Under the pieces are notes generated by a model, which was not told where the DNA came from, did no database searches, and saw nothing but the letters and a program-made list of their open reading frames with translations. 64,000 nt of DNA from Siderastrea siderea (taxonomy: Eukaryota > Cnidaria > Anthozoa > Scleractinia > Rhizangiidae): the NCBI GenBank assembly GCA_964030785.1, contig OZ034968.1:40148186-40212185 (forward strand). The letters run 5' to 3'. Of the stretch, positions 21,126 through 32,700 are shown piece after piece. The position numbers and the translations under genes were made by a program. Position 1 is the first letter of the stretch; each line of letters begins with the position of its first letter.

Positions 21126-21559
21126 GTTTCCCATTTTATTGGGGCACTTCTCAGTTATCTTCCCATTCGGCTGCTTGATCTGACTTGTTGCACGAGTTCC
21201 CCTGTAAAGTACTCTTTGCGGTCTACAGTCCCGAATTGGGTTACCCAGAGATGCAACATGAACTGCGAGCGTAGATGAAATTACGTTTGTAGCCCTTTTA
21301 AAGGTTAAATAAAATAATACTTGCATCAAAATGTGAACAAAATTAAAACAGTGCTGTGCTTTGTAACCTTTGTTTTCACACCAGTACACAGGTTCTGTCA
21401 TGTTCTCAAGTTACCAGCCTCACATCCATGTCATCACATACAGCAAACAAATTTGGCACCAATTCAAGTCGGTCACCATTCTTGATCTCGAAGTTGTTGT
21501 GTACCTGATCTGAGGCCTCTACCTTACAAGCATTCGTTTGCAAATTTTTTTCTATCGTA
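21126..21559. other. No gene recognised
   Basis: No motif or repeat supported. Confidence 0.4.
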
Positions 21560-21568
21560 TGGCCATAA

Positions 21569-21760
21569 ATGATAGAATTGTCGTTGTTTCGTCTTACGTA
21601 TAAAGGAACGGAGTATCCTGCAAAACGAAGAGAATTGCGTCCTGAAGCCCCAGAACTTCTTGTTGCGGGACAAAACGTGGATGTGAAGTTTTACAGAAAG
21701 TGGTACCCGGCTGTCGTGGTCACTCCTTGGGAACCAAGGAAAACCAAAAAGAAAAAGGAG
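21569..21760 (+). CDS. Exon of an unknown gene with a Tudor-like core
   Basis: The open frame reads YKGTEYPAKRRELRPEAPEL, LVAGQNVDVKFYRKWYPAVV then VTPWEPRKTKKKKE, ending exactly before GTAGGA. The GQNVDVKFYRKWYPAVVV run, with alternating hydrophobic residues and aromatic YRKWYP, looks like a Tudor/agenet-type barrel. The basic tail suggests a nuclear protein. The start is not certain (an ATG lies at 21569, but no acceptor was fixed upstream). A likely later exon, 22540-22630, is cut by a Penelope-like insertion. I do not recognise the gene. Confidence 0.4.
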
Positions 21761-22539
21761 GTAGGAGCACATTTTCGAATTCTGACTTTTTTTCTTTAGT
21801 TAAAGAAAGGGTGCGATCAGTTGGATTTTAGAATACATACAAGACCACATGTGTCTACTCCTTATTCTGTTCACAGCGTCCTTATTCACTATTTTTAGTC
21901 TTTACATATTCCTTGACATTACGTGCATAAGGTAGCAGAAACTCGAGGCAGAGGGGGGTTTATGTTCGTAGCAATGTAGGTTCTCGCCTCCTTATAGTTC
22001 CTGTCAAGATCGTATTGAAACAAATTGCTGGTTTACTTCATTCTTGTGTTTCAATGCCACTAAACAATGTGGTGTACAAATTCTTACAAAGTTTTCATTG
22101 ACTTTGTGTTTTTTGCAACTAGAACGTGACAGCCTTTCAAAACCACCTTGCAAAACGGGAAATGGCAGTCTTATCAACGTCTGGATCCCGCAGCATCTTC
22201 GTTGAATGCTGCAGTTTCCTGTCCTAATTTTAATAACTAAATCTACAATTACCGTGAAATACACTTTAATTTTTGCATGCTTATAATACATCATAGTCAT
22301 TTCCTTGTAATTGCCTGACGGTAATGCAATGGTTTCTGCCGAAAACGAAAATTGAAAATGACTTGACAGCTGGAAATTATTGAATCCAAGAAACCATGAA
22401 GCTTTACGATTTCTATTTGAGGTTTAAAATCAACTGTAATAAAGTTGGCATCAAATTGAGTTTCTGGGAGTGCGGTCAAACTTATAACAAAAGTAACCAG
22501 TAATTTTAAAAAGTTCCTTGTATTTCTTCTTTTTCATAG

Positions 22540-22630
22540 CATCAAAAAGAGAACAGTCAGATTCTGAAAGTGACGATGAAGTTCCGCTCAGTGCTTTCAA
22601 AATTTCGGCCCCAAAGGAAGCGAATCATTA
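22540..22630 (+). CDS. Acidic exon fragment of the same unknown gene, interrupted
   Basis: After TTTTCATAG one frame reads ASKREQSDSESDDEVPLSAF, a serine/acid-rich linker with a lysine-rich edge. It needs a phase-1 donor, whereas the exon at 21569-21760 ends in phase 0, so a further exon between them is likely if both are from one gene. Penelope-like sequence follows within about 70 bp. Confidence 0.3.
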
Positions 22631-22699
22631 CAAAGACCTCGTTCAGAACCAAAAGCAAAGAGAAAGGCAATGGCAACACCAACGCGTTACAGTACTTAA

Positions 22700-23773
22700 G
22701 AAGAAAGAATATCATCATTTGTAGACTACATCCTCCAGCCAATAGCAAAATCACAAAAATCGTATCTCAAGGATACAAAAGACTTCATCAATTTCGTAGA
22801 AAAGACGAAAGTCCCACAAAACGCAATTATGGTATCACTAGACGTTACCAGTCTGTACACCAACATCCCTCAAGAAGAAGGTATAGAAACTGTATGCAAG
22901 GCATACGAAACATTCTACCAACGAGAAACTCCGATACCAACCAATGCGCTCAGGAAAATGCTAAGACTTATACTTAAGGAGAACTCCTTCCAATTTTGTG
23001 GAAGTGACTACCTTCAGACTCACGGCACTGCGATGGGCACTAAAATGGCAGTTGCTTTTGCCAATATCTTTATGTCCGCAGTTGAAACCGAAATCATCAA
23101 CAAGAGCAAAACGAAACCACTAGAGTGGAAAAGATATATCGATGATATATTTTCTTTGTGGGATTCGACAAAAGAAGAGATTGATCTCTTTATCTCAGAA
23201 GCCAACAGGCAACATACTACCATTAAATTCACGGCTGACATATCAGAGAGAGATACAAACTTCCTAGACACTACAGTATTTAAAGGCGAAAGATTCTACC
23301 AAGAGTCAATTCTAGACATTCGCACACATTTTAAACCTACTGAAACTTTTCAGTACACGCATTTCTCTTCTTGCCACACCCCCGGTGTGACAAAGGGCTT
23401 CATCAAAGGGGAAGCCCTCAGACTACTTAGAACTAACTCTTCAAAAGCACTTTTTGAAGAAAACATTAATAATTTCAAGTCGCGATTAAGCGATAGAGGC
23501 TATCCAAAAAACGTAGTTGAAAAGACACTAATAGAAGTCAAATTCGAAGAGAGAAAATACGCGCTACAGGAAAAACAGAAGGTGCGAAAAAACATACTGC
23601 CTTTCGTCACGCAATACAACCCATCAGTGCCAAATCTCAAAAAGGTTTTAATGAGCAAGTGGCATATCATTGAGAAACAACCCCTGCTTCGAGAGGTTTT
23701 TCGGGAACCACCCATTATCTCTTACAAAAGAGGCAGATCTCTAAAAGATATACTCGTTAGAGCAAAACTATAA
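22700..23773 (+). pseudogene. Penelope-like element reverse transcriptase, 5'-truncated, no endonuclease
   Basis: One long frame opens at 22700 (EERISSFVDYILQPIAKS) and runs to the TAA at 23771-23773. RT motifs appear in order: SLDVTSLYTNIPQEEG, GTAMGTKMAVAFANIFM, WKRYIDDIFSLW (catalytic DD), then NFLDTTVF, KGEALRLLRTNSS and ISYKRGRSLKDILVRAKL. That order is diagnostic of Penelope-like elements. The frame stops exactly where the C-terminal GIY-YIG endonuclease linker normally begins, and the N-terminal part is missing. The reading frame itself is intact over 350 codons, so this copy is fairly young or its loss recent. Confidence 0.9.
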
Positions 23774-24928
23774 AGGTCAAACTAATTATATACAACATCA
23801 CGAAACACGCAGGAGTCGTGTCAGGCCTGTCACCTTTTAACATCATTGCTGTTAACATCATTGCAATCTATAATTCTAGATTGTAGATTGGAAGTAGTTT
23901 CCACTCCTGTCGTTAGGATTGAAATGGAGTCCTTGCTTGAAGGTTTAAGGTTGATTTATTTCTTAAGGTAAAGTCACTGATTTTATCAGTTAATCAATGC
24001 CTTAAATACTGGACATTCTTGGGTAATATGTTTACTTTCATTTAATTTAAGTGTGTGGGTACAATTCGTTCAGAGGTCATTAAGCGAAGAAGTTCTCAAA
24101 GCAAATCTGTCATATACGCGACATTTCTTTCGTCACATTAGCTTTGTTAAAGAGTTTGAAGGTGAATTTTTTATTTGTAGCTACGACATAAACAGATTTA
24201 GTGATCCATGGGACAACTGACTGTCATTTGTAAGAGGAGTTGTGGACGAAAACATGGTTGATTTGTTTTGTAAGATGGTGACATTGATTAGATAGAGGAT
24301 GTGTGTAGTAATTGTGTAAAGGAGCTTAGAAAAGGCCAATAAGTCTGTTTTAGTTCTTTGTTTGAAGTAGTGCTGGTTATGAAAAAGTAATCGTAGAAAG
24401 GAGCGTGATTTTGTTTTTTTGAGTTTTGCGGAATATTGGAGTTAGGAAATTCAGAGTTAAAATTGACTGTTTGATTTAAGCTTGATAAGTCTTACATTTT
24501 CTTTAACACGTTGACCTTTTGAGGGGGGGGCAGTGTAATCTCAGATATTTAGGACTACAATGGGGAGGCACCTGAAAAATTTCTAATGTAGAGGGGAGGC
24601 CATTATATTTTACAGCTACTACCAATCAAATCCCACCAGCCCCTCTACCCCATAAAAAATTGCGCAAATTGACCATAACATGTGACCAAAAACCACGAAC
24701 TACTAAAACAAACCTTTTATTCCTTAGAAAGAACGGAAGGGAGGAGATGGTTGACAGAGTACGCACCGCCTCTAAATTCTTACGAATTTCTTGTTGTTGT
24801 TGGAATTCTTCCTTCCTTAGACGGAGAACCCAAATTTTTACGAGTTTTTAAACCCAGCAGTTGATGTAGTTCAGTTTTGTGGAAAGGTGTGCAACTCAAG
24901 TTGAGTTTGAGTTTAATAGCTTTCATGT
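23774..24928. other. No gene recognised
   Basis: AT-rich sequence with a G-run at about 24523-24530. A possible acceptor, TTCTGTGCAG, closes the stretch. Confidence 0.4.
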
Positions 24929-24938
24929 TCTGTGCAGC

Positions 24939-25120
24939 CGTGCTCTGTGTTAGCTAATGGTCCAACACCCACAAATTGTGTGACTTTTAAAGGTCACAGT
25001 GCTCATCATGGGTGTTCTCATTGCATGAAAATATTCCCTAGTGGATTTGGGGAAAGAAGGATTATTCTGGTTTTGATAGAGAGAACTGCAGTCCCAGACA
25101 AATTAGCTGGGACACTCCAA
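24939..25120 (+). pseudogene. CACTA/EnSpm (tnp2-like) transposase fragment, frameshifted
   Basis: After TGTGCAG the frame reads TPTNCVTFKGHSAHHGCSHC then MKIFPSGFGE; one base over it continues as KDYSGFDRENCSPRQISW. The GHSAxxGCSxCxKxFP plus DYSGFDRE order matches tnp2-type transposases. Short and broken by one frameshift. Confidence 0.55.
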
Positions 25121-26590
25121 GCTAATGCTATTTTTGTCCCTTCCCATCCTTCCCTTCTTTCTCTCCATGTAGTTTAATGCTACTCAGCCAGCAAATCTTG
25201 TATCCCAACATTGAGAAGGCAGGGAGACAGGGAACACAGAGCAAATCCCCCAAAAAAATAGAAAATTGTAAAACTGTGGGTGGGAGAAATGGACTGAGTA
25301 AAGAATATGGCATTAACTATCGGAGTTCTTTGCTGGATCTTGAATATATGCTATTTACCAGCCAGGAGGTCTGTATAGAGGAAAACTGTGCCTGTGGTCT
25401 TGAAAAAGGTTAATTGCTTTTCAAGAACAGACACTCACATGGAGGATCGTAGCCAGCATAATTACATTTAAAGCAGTACTCAAACTTTAAGAGCATTTCC
25501 ATCACCCTTGCTTGAACTAGAAAACTTTTAAAACATTCTGTTTAGTCCAATTGCTTTCCTTTTACGTTTTGCACTGATCGTTTAAACGCATGTGTTGGTT
25601 CTTTGGAAATAAACAATTCAGCGTAATTTCAGTCTTAACCAAAGCAAACTCTGCGCCGGCTTGTTGTCTTCACTCATGGCAGATGAAAAAGCAAAATTAC
25701 AGTTAAACATTCTTAAATGAAAACGGAATCTCCACAAATGAAGAGAACAACTGAAAAATGAAGTCATTTAAAGTAATCAGAGTCAAAAGGCATTGCAGTG
25801 AGAACAGTTTAAAAGTTCAACTGTTGTGTAAAGTGACACCAACAGCAAACTTACGAGCCAGATGTTAAGAAGCTACAACCAAACGCAAAATGAAAAAGAG
25901 TTGTCTCCTTGTTAAGGAATTACAAGGCCTTTAATTCCCCTCCTTGTAGGGCTTTCCACTTACGACGTGAGAATTGAGAGTTGACAAAAAATTCGGATCT
26001 TTTCACCATAAATCTACAACTATTTTTCCAAGTCCAATCAAGTTTCTAGCACCAGAGCAAACATCGCCGCTAGGAAAGCGATTTTGGAAGCTGAGGCTGT
26101 TACGCTATGAAAATTGCACCAAATTCAAGAGGAAGAATTAAAATTACGACAAAGAAAACTGAAATGGCAAAGGTGAAAGCTGAGGAAAGAGAAATAGCTG
26201 TGCACCCGCCTTCAAGAGAGGATTAAATGCTGGCTTGAGATTCAGCAATTAGCAATGATGAGCCTGATAAAGTCGAGAATTTCGTAGTAATAGACACAGT
26301 TGGTGCAAGACAAACAAAGCAGGCAGGATTATCGAATACAGCCTTCCCAAAAATGAATCTACAGCGACCAAATCTAGCGACCCCCATGGGCCATGCCTCG
26401 CAATGCAGGAGACCCCCTGACTGACCAACACTCTTTAAACACTGACACGCCTGAATTTAGCTACAAACCATCGATATCAATTTTTGTTATTGGTATTTAT
26501 CAATGCAGTTAAGTCAGTGTACTCCACTCAGCCAGTTCCACAGTCCCAAATTTAAATGAAAAAAGGCCATCCATGCCAGTCTTTTTCACT
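25121..26590. other. Mostly unrecognised sequence with a possible Gag-like coiled-coil remnant
   Basis: Around 26085-26210 a broken frame reads LHQIQEEELKLRQRKLKWQR, typical of the coiled coil at the N-terminus of BEL/Pao or similar Gag proteins. Stops interrupt it. The half fold-back at 25351-25411 is listed separately; nothing else is supported. Confidence 0.3.
25351..25411 (+). repeat. Half copy of the fold-back element seen at 50420-50563
   Basis: CTATTTACCAGCCAGGAGG, TCTGTATAGAGGAAAACTGTG and GTCTTGAAAAAGG line up with TTATTTGCCGGCCAGGAGG, TCCGTATTGAGAAAAACTGTG and GTCTTGAGTACGG at 50420-50475. Confidence 0.6.
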
Positions 26591-26594
26591 GTGC

Positions 26595-27120
26595 TTCCAG
26601 CGAGTCCCACCCACTACATGACCATTGCCCTAGTGGCAGCACAAGATGGTGCAAGTACCAGCAGGATAAAGCAAACAAGACAAAGCTCTACAAGCATGGA
26701 CCTGGTCTTCCCTTGGAAGCTATTGCAAAGGTTAAACCAGAGTATGTGAGACTGAGTGATGACAGCTTGCTGGGAAAGTGTTTGCCTGGGAAAAGGCAAA
26801 ACCAGAATGAGGCATTGAATGGTATGATATGTTAACACCTCCCTAACGAACTGTATGTCGGGCGAGAAATTCTTGAAATGGGCCTCTGTGATGTTGTTGC
26901 ATACTTCAATATTGGCAGTTCTGCTATTTTGAAGCTTTTTGATGCTCTAGGCATTCCTCCTGAAAAGTTAACAGAAACTGGGTGCAGGCAACTGGACCAT
27001 GCACGTGTCCACCTGGCACAGCAGAAAAACCAAAACAGCACAAAAAAGAGAAGAAAAGTACTCTGGGGTCTAAGAAAAAGGAAAGAGGCAGAGGGTGTAA
27101 ACTATGCCTCTGGACAGTTT
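26595..27120 (+). pseudogene. Second Mutator-like transposase relic (C-terminal part)
   Basis: The frame reads CPSGSTRWCKYQQDKANKTK, LYKHGPGLPLEAIAKVKPEY, VRLSDDSLLGKCLPGKRQNQ, NEALNGMIC, a stop at 26833, then GREILEMGLCDVVAYFNIGS and a basic tail ending at 27121. It is the same family as 15991-17316 (compare DLLKRCLQGQTQNRNESVNG) but a distinct copy. The N-terminal catalytic half is absent. Confidence 0.65.
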
Positions 27121-28028
27121 TAGAAGTTTTTAGTTACAATTAAAATGCAAACTTTAAAAGCCTTTTTCTCAAAATTTAGAATTTCACACAACTGCCCAAA
27201 CTACATTTTGTTCAAATGCTTGTGAAAAAATTGCAATTTTTGAGGTCTATACGACCTTAAGTGCTCGTGTGAAGATAACAGGATATTTGGAGGCTCACTT
27301 AGCCACCCCACTGAAATGGTGTGCCACCTGCAGGCAGACGCACTGCAGAAGAATACTTTGTTTACCATCCTTCGACAATACCTTTTCTGAGCTGCCACTT
27401 ACCATTTTAAATGGTAATTTAGGGAGTACTGGCATGAATTTTTCTTCAGTAGATATTCTTCGTTTTAGTTGTTTCTTGATGTTGGACAAAAGTTACGTTC
27501 ATTTTTTGTTTAGCAAATATATACTTTTAGATTACCATACTTGCAGTAAACTAGAGGTCTTATTTTTGATCTGTAACATGCATGAGTTGGGATATACCAC
27601 TCTAGCTTTCTTTTGTTTACATAAATTCGACCAACTTAATTGCCCATGAACTTATCAAAAGGTTCATACTTTATATCCTGGTACTTTTGATAACTGTAAT
27701 ATGTTTTGGTAATTTGGTAATGTATTAGATGATTTGGGGTAATTTGTTACTTTTGTATTGTAGCAATTAGTCATTTTTCATACCTTTTTCAATATATTTC
27801 TACTCTTAACTCATTTCCAGCAGGTTACGTGACAAGGGTACGTATACGTACCCCTAACAACGCTGTTGCTAGGGAGCTTGCGTTACATGCCATTGTTTTA
27901 AAATTTGGAGAACAAAGAGATCTAAGATTTCGCCAATCACATACCGAGTTTCAGCTATGACGTGTCAATATGGCCTTTATAATGAATTTTTCATTTCTCA
28001 CCGCGCATGACACCTCTGACTTGAAATC
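27121..28028. other. 5' flank of the piggyBac gene
   Basis: No gene. TTAA at 27806-27809 followed by CTCATTTCC could be the element's left end. An 18-bp palindrome lies at 27838-27855. Confidence 0.35.
27838..27855. repeat. Perfect 18-bp palindrome GGGTACGTATACGTACCC
   Basis: Self-complementary over its full length, about 175 bp upstream of the piggyBac start codon. It could be a transposase or regulator site. Confidence 0.7.
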
Positions 28029-28180
28029 ATGGCGTCGTCTTCCAAAAGAGCGCGGGTCGAATATATCAAAGCAAGCCAAGTTTTAGCCCAAGTTTTACAA
28101 GAAGAAACTACAGAAGGCATGGATAGTGGCGAAGAAAGTGATTTGGACCGGCAGCTTGAAAACAGAATTGAGGATTCAAG
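28029..28180 (+). CDS. piggyBac gene exon 1
   Basis: ATG after TTGAAATC; ends CAAG before GTGAGT in phase 2. Basic then acidic N-terminus (SSSKRARVEYIK, EGMDSGEESDLDRQ). Confidence 0.6.
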
Positions 28181-28577
28181 GTGAGTGTTCATTATAAGTC
28201 TTCACGAACGGGTAGCCATCAAGCACATGGTTTTGAAATGCAAACATACACTGCTGTTTGCCCGAGTTTTACGTTTCAGATCTTGCCAATTTCATGAAAT
28301 TTGTTAAAATCTATACGCGAATTCATTTTTGGGACTAAAAGGAGGATAAAAAGGTAAATAATTTTGAATAAAAGCATCCTTTTGAGCGATGCGATTTAAG
28401 TATTCACGACCGAAATCCGAGATGACACGTAACTCGATCAGCTGTTTTGTTGTTATGGAGGAAAGCATTTTATGATTGCGTGGCAATGCATTGGTGATTT
28501 GGTATTAGCTTCTGTCTTGTTTATGTGGCGGATTTTAAGTAACAGCACGTAAGACTGTTGTTCTGATTTTATTTTAG

Positions 28578-28666
28578 CGAAGGAGAAGAAGTTGAAAGTG
28601 AAGTAATTGTTAACGAAGAGCAGCCAGAGGAGGCCAGCGCTTCAACAGATGTCACTGCAGCTCCTG
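28578..28666 (+). CDS. piggyBac gene exon 2
   Basis: Starts after ATTTTAG and ends before GTGGGT in phase 1. Acid-rich (EGEEVESEVIVNEEQPEEAS). Confidence 0.55.
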
Positions 28667-28844
28667 GTGGGTAAAATACTTTCAATCGGGAAAAATTTAG
28701 CATAACCGATATAATTTTCAAATACATTTATGAAAAAACAACTTTTACTTGTATAGGAATTGATCATATTTATGTTTGTAACCATACATTTGTTTTGCAT
28801 TGTCATTGTACAATTATTCAATTAGGACATTTTTGTTTGTATAG

Positions 28845-28913
28845 TTGCTGGCCCCTCTGCTCCTTCTGCTGCTGCCAATTCTGCTGCTTCAGACATTTCT
28901 GCTACTGCTCTTG
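28845..28913 (+). CDS. piggyBac gene exon 3
   Basis: Starts after TGTATAG and ends before GTGAGT. The Ala/Ser/Pro-rich linker (AGPSAPSAAANSAASDISAT) keeps the phase. Confidence 0.5.
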
Positions 28914-29023
28914 GTGAGTAAATATTTTGAAAGGAAGGAAAGCTATTTTGTGTATTTATTCCCAGCTTTAGTTTAGCATATGTATTATATGTGAAATGTC
29001 TGAACAAAACTTTGTTTGTATAG

Positions 29024-29759
29024 GTCCACTTCCCCCTGGTCGGTTCTATGGTCCTCCTGTTCCTCCCCCTGGTGTTCGTGGTGTTCCTGCTGGCCCTCCT
29101 GCCACCTCTGTCTGTGGTGGTCGTGGTCGTGGTCGTCATGGTCGTGGTCATCGTGGCAGTGGTCGTGGTGTTGCTGCTGGTAGAGGTCCTCGTCGTGTTC
29201 CAGACAGTCGTTCCCGTTTTCGTGATGATTCTAATGAGGAAACCCCCAAGTCCTATGATGACCCAGATGACGGCAATACCATCCCTCCCTTTCGCCCTTC
29301 AGGAATACCATGACTACAGCGGTTGACTTCTTTCAGTTATTTTTTACTATAGATATGATAGATAGTATTGTTACCCACACAAATAGTTATGCTCATGAGC
29401 ACATTTTTGAGGGTACTCATAGTTCCTATGCCAAATCAGATGGGAGCTGGCAAGACATTACAGCCAATGAAATCAAGCGGCTGATAGCCCTTCTTATATA
29501 TTTCGGTCTTGTCAAGGTGGTTGGGGATGTTGACAAATATTGGAGTGTCAAGTCCCTGTACCATGGTCTCTGGGCAAGAGGAATCATGTCCAAAACCAGA
29601 TTCAAAGCCCTTATGGCCCTGTTACATGTTGTAGACCCTGCCACAGAGACTGAAGGGGATAAATTACGTAAAGTAGAATCATTTGTTGCTTATTTTAAGA
29701 ATAGATGTTCATCTTTATATCAGCCCAGACAACAAGTAGCTATTAACGAACAAATAGTC
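29024..29759 (+). pseudogene. piggyBac gene exon 4 with a frameshift at about 29300-29310
   Basis: Carries the RG-rich linker and the start of the transposase domain. A one-base frame change separates RPSGIP from TTAVDFFQLFF. It ends at the LINE junction. Confidence 0.65.
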
Positions 29760-32700
29760 GAAAAACACTCGGAAGTAACAGATAAACAACTACTATGGGA
29801 ACTAATAAAAATGGAACTGCGCTCTAAAACTATGAAATATTCGAAACAAAAAAGAAGAGAAATTAAAGATATTGAAATCACTCTTCAAACTAGGCTACAA
29901 GATCTTGACAATAAAATTTGCAACAGCAACATTTTAGATGAAGAAATCTTAGATAGTTACGAGGCTGCCAAAGAGGAGTTAAAACGCATACACGAATTAA
30001 GGGCATGAGGCTATGTTCAGGTCAAAAATGAAATGGATAGAACAAGGCGAAAAACCAACAAAATATTTCTTCAACTTGGAAAAATCTCATTATCAAAAAA
30101 AAACTCATTTGAGAGTTAAAGTTGGAAAATGACGAGATTACATCAAATCCTACGCTAATAAACAAAGAAATTGAAAGCTTTTATGCTAACATGTACACTT
30201 CAAAGATTGATGAAACCCGAATATCGCAACAAAATATACCCTTTGAAGACTTTATTGAAGGCCTTAATATCCCCCAATTGAGCAAGGAAGGGCAAGAACA
30301 CTTAGATCAGGACTTGACCTACAAAGAGCTTAAAGACGCATAAAGTAGGTTCGCTGATAATAAAACACCAGGGGAAGACGGATTTAAAAAAGAATTTTAC
30401 GAAGCTTTCTTTGATCTTCTTTGGAAAGACTTACTCAATTCATACAACGAAGCTTTTAGAAAGGGATCACTTTCCATTTCTCAGAGAAGGGGTATAATAA
30501 CACTGGTTCCAAAGGGCGATACCAACTTAACTGATTTAGCGAATTGGCGACCTATATCTCTGCTTAATGTCGATTACAAAATTTTGTCCAAGTTGCTGGC
30601 GATGAGAGTGGAAAAATATCTACCTAATTTAATTCATACTGATCAAACTGGTTCGTTAAAGGAAGATACATAGGTCAAAATATAAGGCTCTTGAGTGATG
30701 TAATGGATTACGCTGATTATAAAAAACTTCCAGGAATTCTCCTTTTCGTTGACTTCGAGAAAGCTTTCGATACTTTAGAGTGGAATTTTATAACAAAAAC
30801 ACTAGAAGTTTTTAATTTTGGACCCAAATTCAGAAATTGGTTCTCCATTCTTTACAACGGCACCCAAAGCTCAGTTTTAAATGGTGGACATACAACCAAG
30901 TATTTTGAAATATCGAGAGGTGTGAGGCAAGGCTGTCCTCTTAGCCCTTTCCTTTTCATCCTTGCAGTAGAATTACTGGCTTTAAAGATTCGAAATGAAC
31001 CAGCCTTTGGAGGCATTACGTTACCTAACAATCATGAGGCCAAAATTTTGCAATTTGCGGATGACACTACTATCATCAGCAATAATACGGATTCTCTTAA
31101 ATCGTACCTACAAATCATTGAATGGTTTGGAAGTCTCTCCGGACTTAAATTAAATAAAAAGAAAACCTAAGCAATGTGAATTGGAACCATGAAGCACAAC
31201 AAATCTAAGATATTAGAATTTAAAAGTACGAAAGACTCGATCAAAGTCCTAGGAGCGTGTTTTATCCTACAACCCAGACAAAAACTTTGAATTAAATTTC
31301 CTCAGTAGGTTCAGAAGAATGAAAACAAAATTGAATTTGTGGCTGTCAAGAGATCTTACACTTTATGGAAAATCTTTATTAGCTAAAGCACTAGGAGTAT
31401 CCCAGTTAATTTATATTGCATCTATGCTTTCTGTTCCTGAGACGCTCATTAAAAGCGTTCAAACACAGTTATTCTCATTTCTGTGGAATAATAAAAAAGA
31501 TAAAATCAAGAGGCTAGTCATGTACCAACCACTCGTGAATGCAGGAATTAATTTTATAAATTTTGCAACCATGGTCTCTACGCCTAGCCTGGATTAGCAG
31601 AATATTGAGTGACACCGACGATTTGTGGAAAGCAATCCCAAATTACTTTCTTTCAGAATACGGAGGATTATCTTTCCTTCTCCATTGTAACTACAACCTT
31701 GCTTCCATAAACAATAGCCTGCCTACTTTTATCGAGTGTTACTGCAATACTTTAAGGAACTGAAAAGCGTGACCCAGATCTTTTCTTGCGGTGAATTTAT
31801 ACTTTGGACTAATGAAGCGATAACCACTGAAAATCATTCGTTGTATTGGAAATCCTGGGTTGAGCGTGGAATTTACTTTCTTCAAGATATTCTAAACTCC
31901 AGTGGAAACTTCTTGACGCTTGATGAATTTCAAACCAAGTTCCAGATTAAAACAAACTTTTTACAATACTTTCAATTGATAGCAGCTATACCCTCAGATT
32001 TAAAAAAGAAAGCCAAGACTCATGCAGCCCCTACGCGTGATTTACTGGAGACAACTATGATATCCACCTTTCCAGGAAAAACTAATTAAGATCTATCCGT
32101 CATGGGCTGCAAAAATTACTACAAACTTTTTAACGAAAGTTGTGTCATTGAACCAACGGGTGTTAAGAAGTGGAAAGATAAATTTCCTAATGATTTCGTA
32201 GATTGGAGCAATAAATTCTTAAACATCTATCGATCATCAAAAGATAATAAATTGAGACAATTTTCTACAATCGTAACAAAAAAAGAACTCAACAAATTTT
32301 GTTTAGTTAATGACGCAGCATGCACATTTTGTTCAAACCCCGACTCGATTGAACACACCTTTTTAGACTGCAATGTGGTAACATCCTTTTATTCCGAAGC
32401 ATTCTCCTAGTTTAATCAAACTTATAATACTAACATTTACCTCTCAAATAAACAAATTACCCTCGACGACATAACCCCCGTAAAGCGATTGTCAGATCCC
32501 ATAAAATGCAGTTTACATTTATTCATTTTATATTTGAAGCGTTACCTTTACACCTGCGAAAGTTTTGAAAAGAAACCCAATCTTTTTTAATTCCGGAAAA
32601 AATTGTATTACAGTGGCATCTTGAAAAGTGTACCGTTCGTTAATTATTGGTCTGTTCTCTCACAAGCGAAAATTGCATTATGTGGTCATCGTCTCTGAAC

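Larger units (their letters stand above)
28029..29759 (+). pseudogene. Multi-exon piggyBac transposase gene, truncated by a LINE
   Basis: Exons with matching phases are 28029-28180 (MASSSKRARVEYIKASQVLA), 28578-28666 (acidic), 28845-28913 (Ala/Ser-rich) and 29024 onward. The last reads PLPPGRFYGPPVPPPG, then an RG-rich run (GGRGRGRHGRGHRGSGRG) and NTIPPFRPSGIP, where TGA at 29311-29313 stops it. One base over, the text continues as TTAVDFFQLFFTIDMIDSIV, THTNSYAHEHIF, the piggyBac N-terminal fold. The first catalytic segment reads VAINEQIV where the family has IDEQ, so the aspartate is N. Directly after it, at about 29757, LINE sequence begins and no further piggyBac is seen. This would have been a cut-and-paste enzyme using TTAA sites. 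Confidence 0.75.

Noticed and set aside
28822..29151. Threonine-rich frame on the - strand
   Set aside because: Antisense of the same GGTCGT repeats.
29048..29326. Valine-rich 92-codon frame
   Set aside because: Shifted reading of the RG-rich piggyBac exon.
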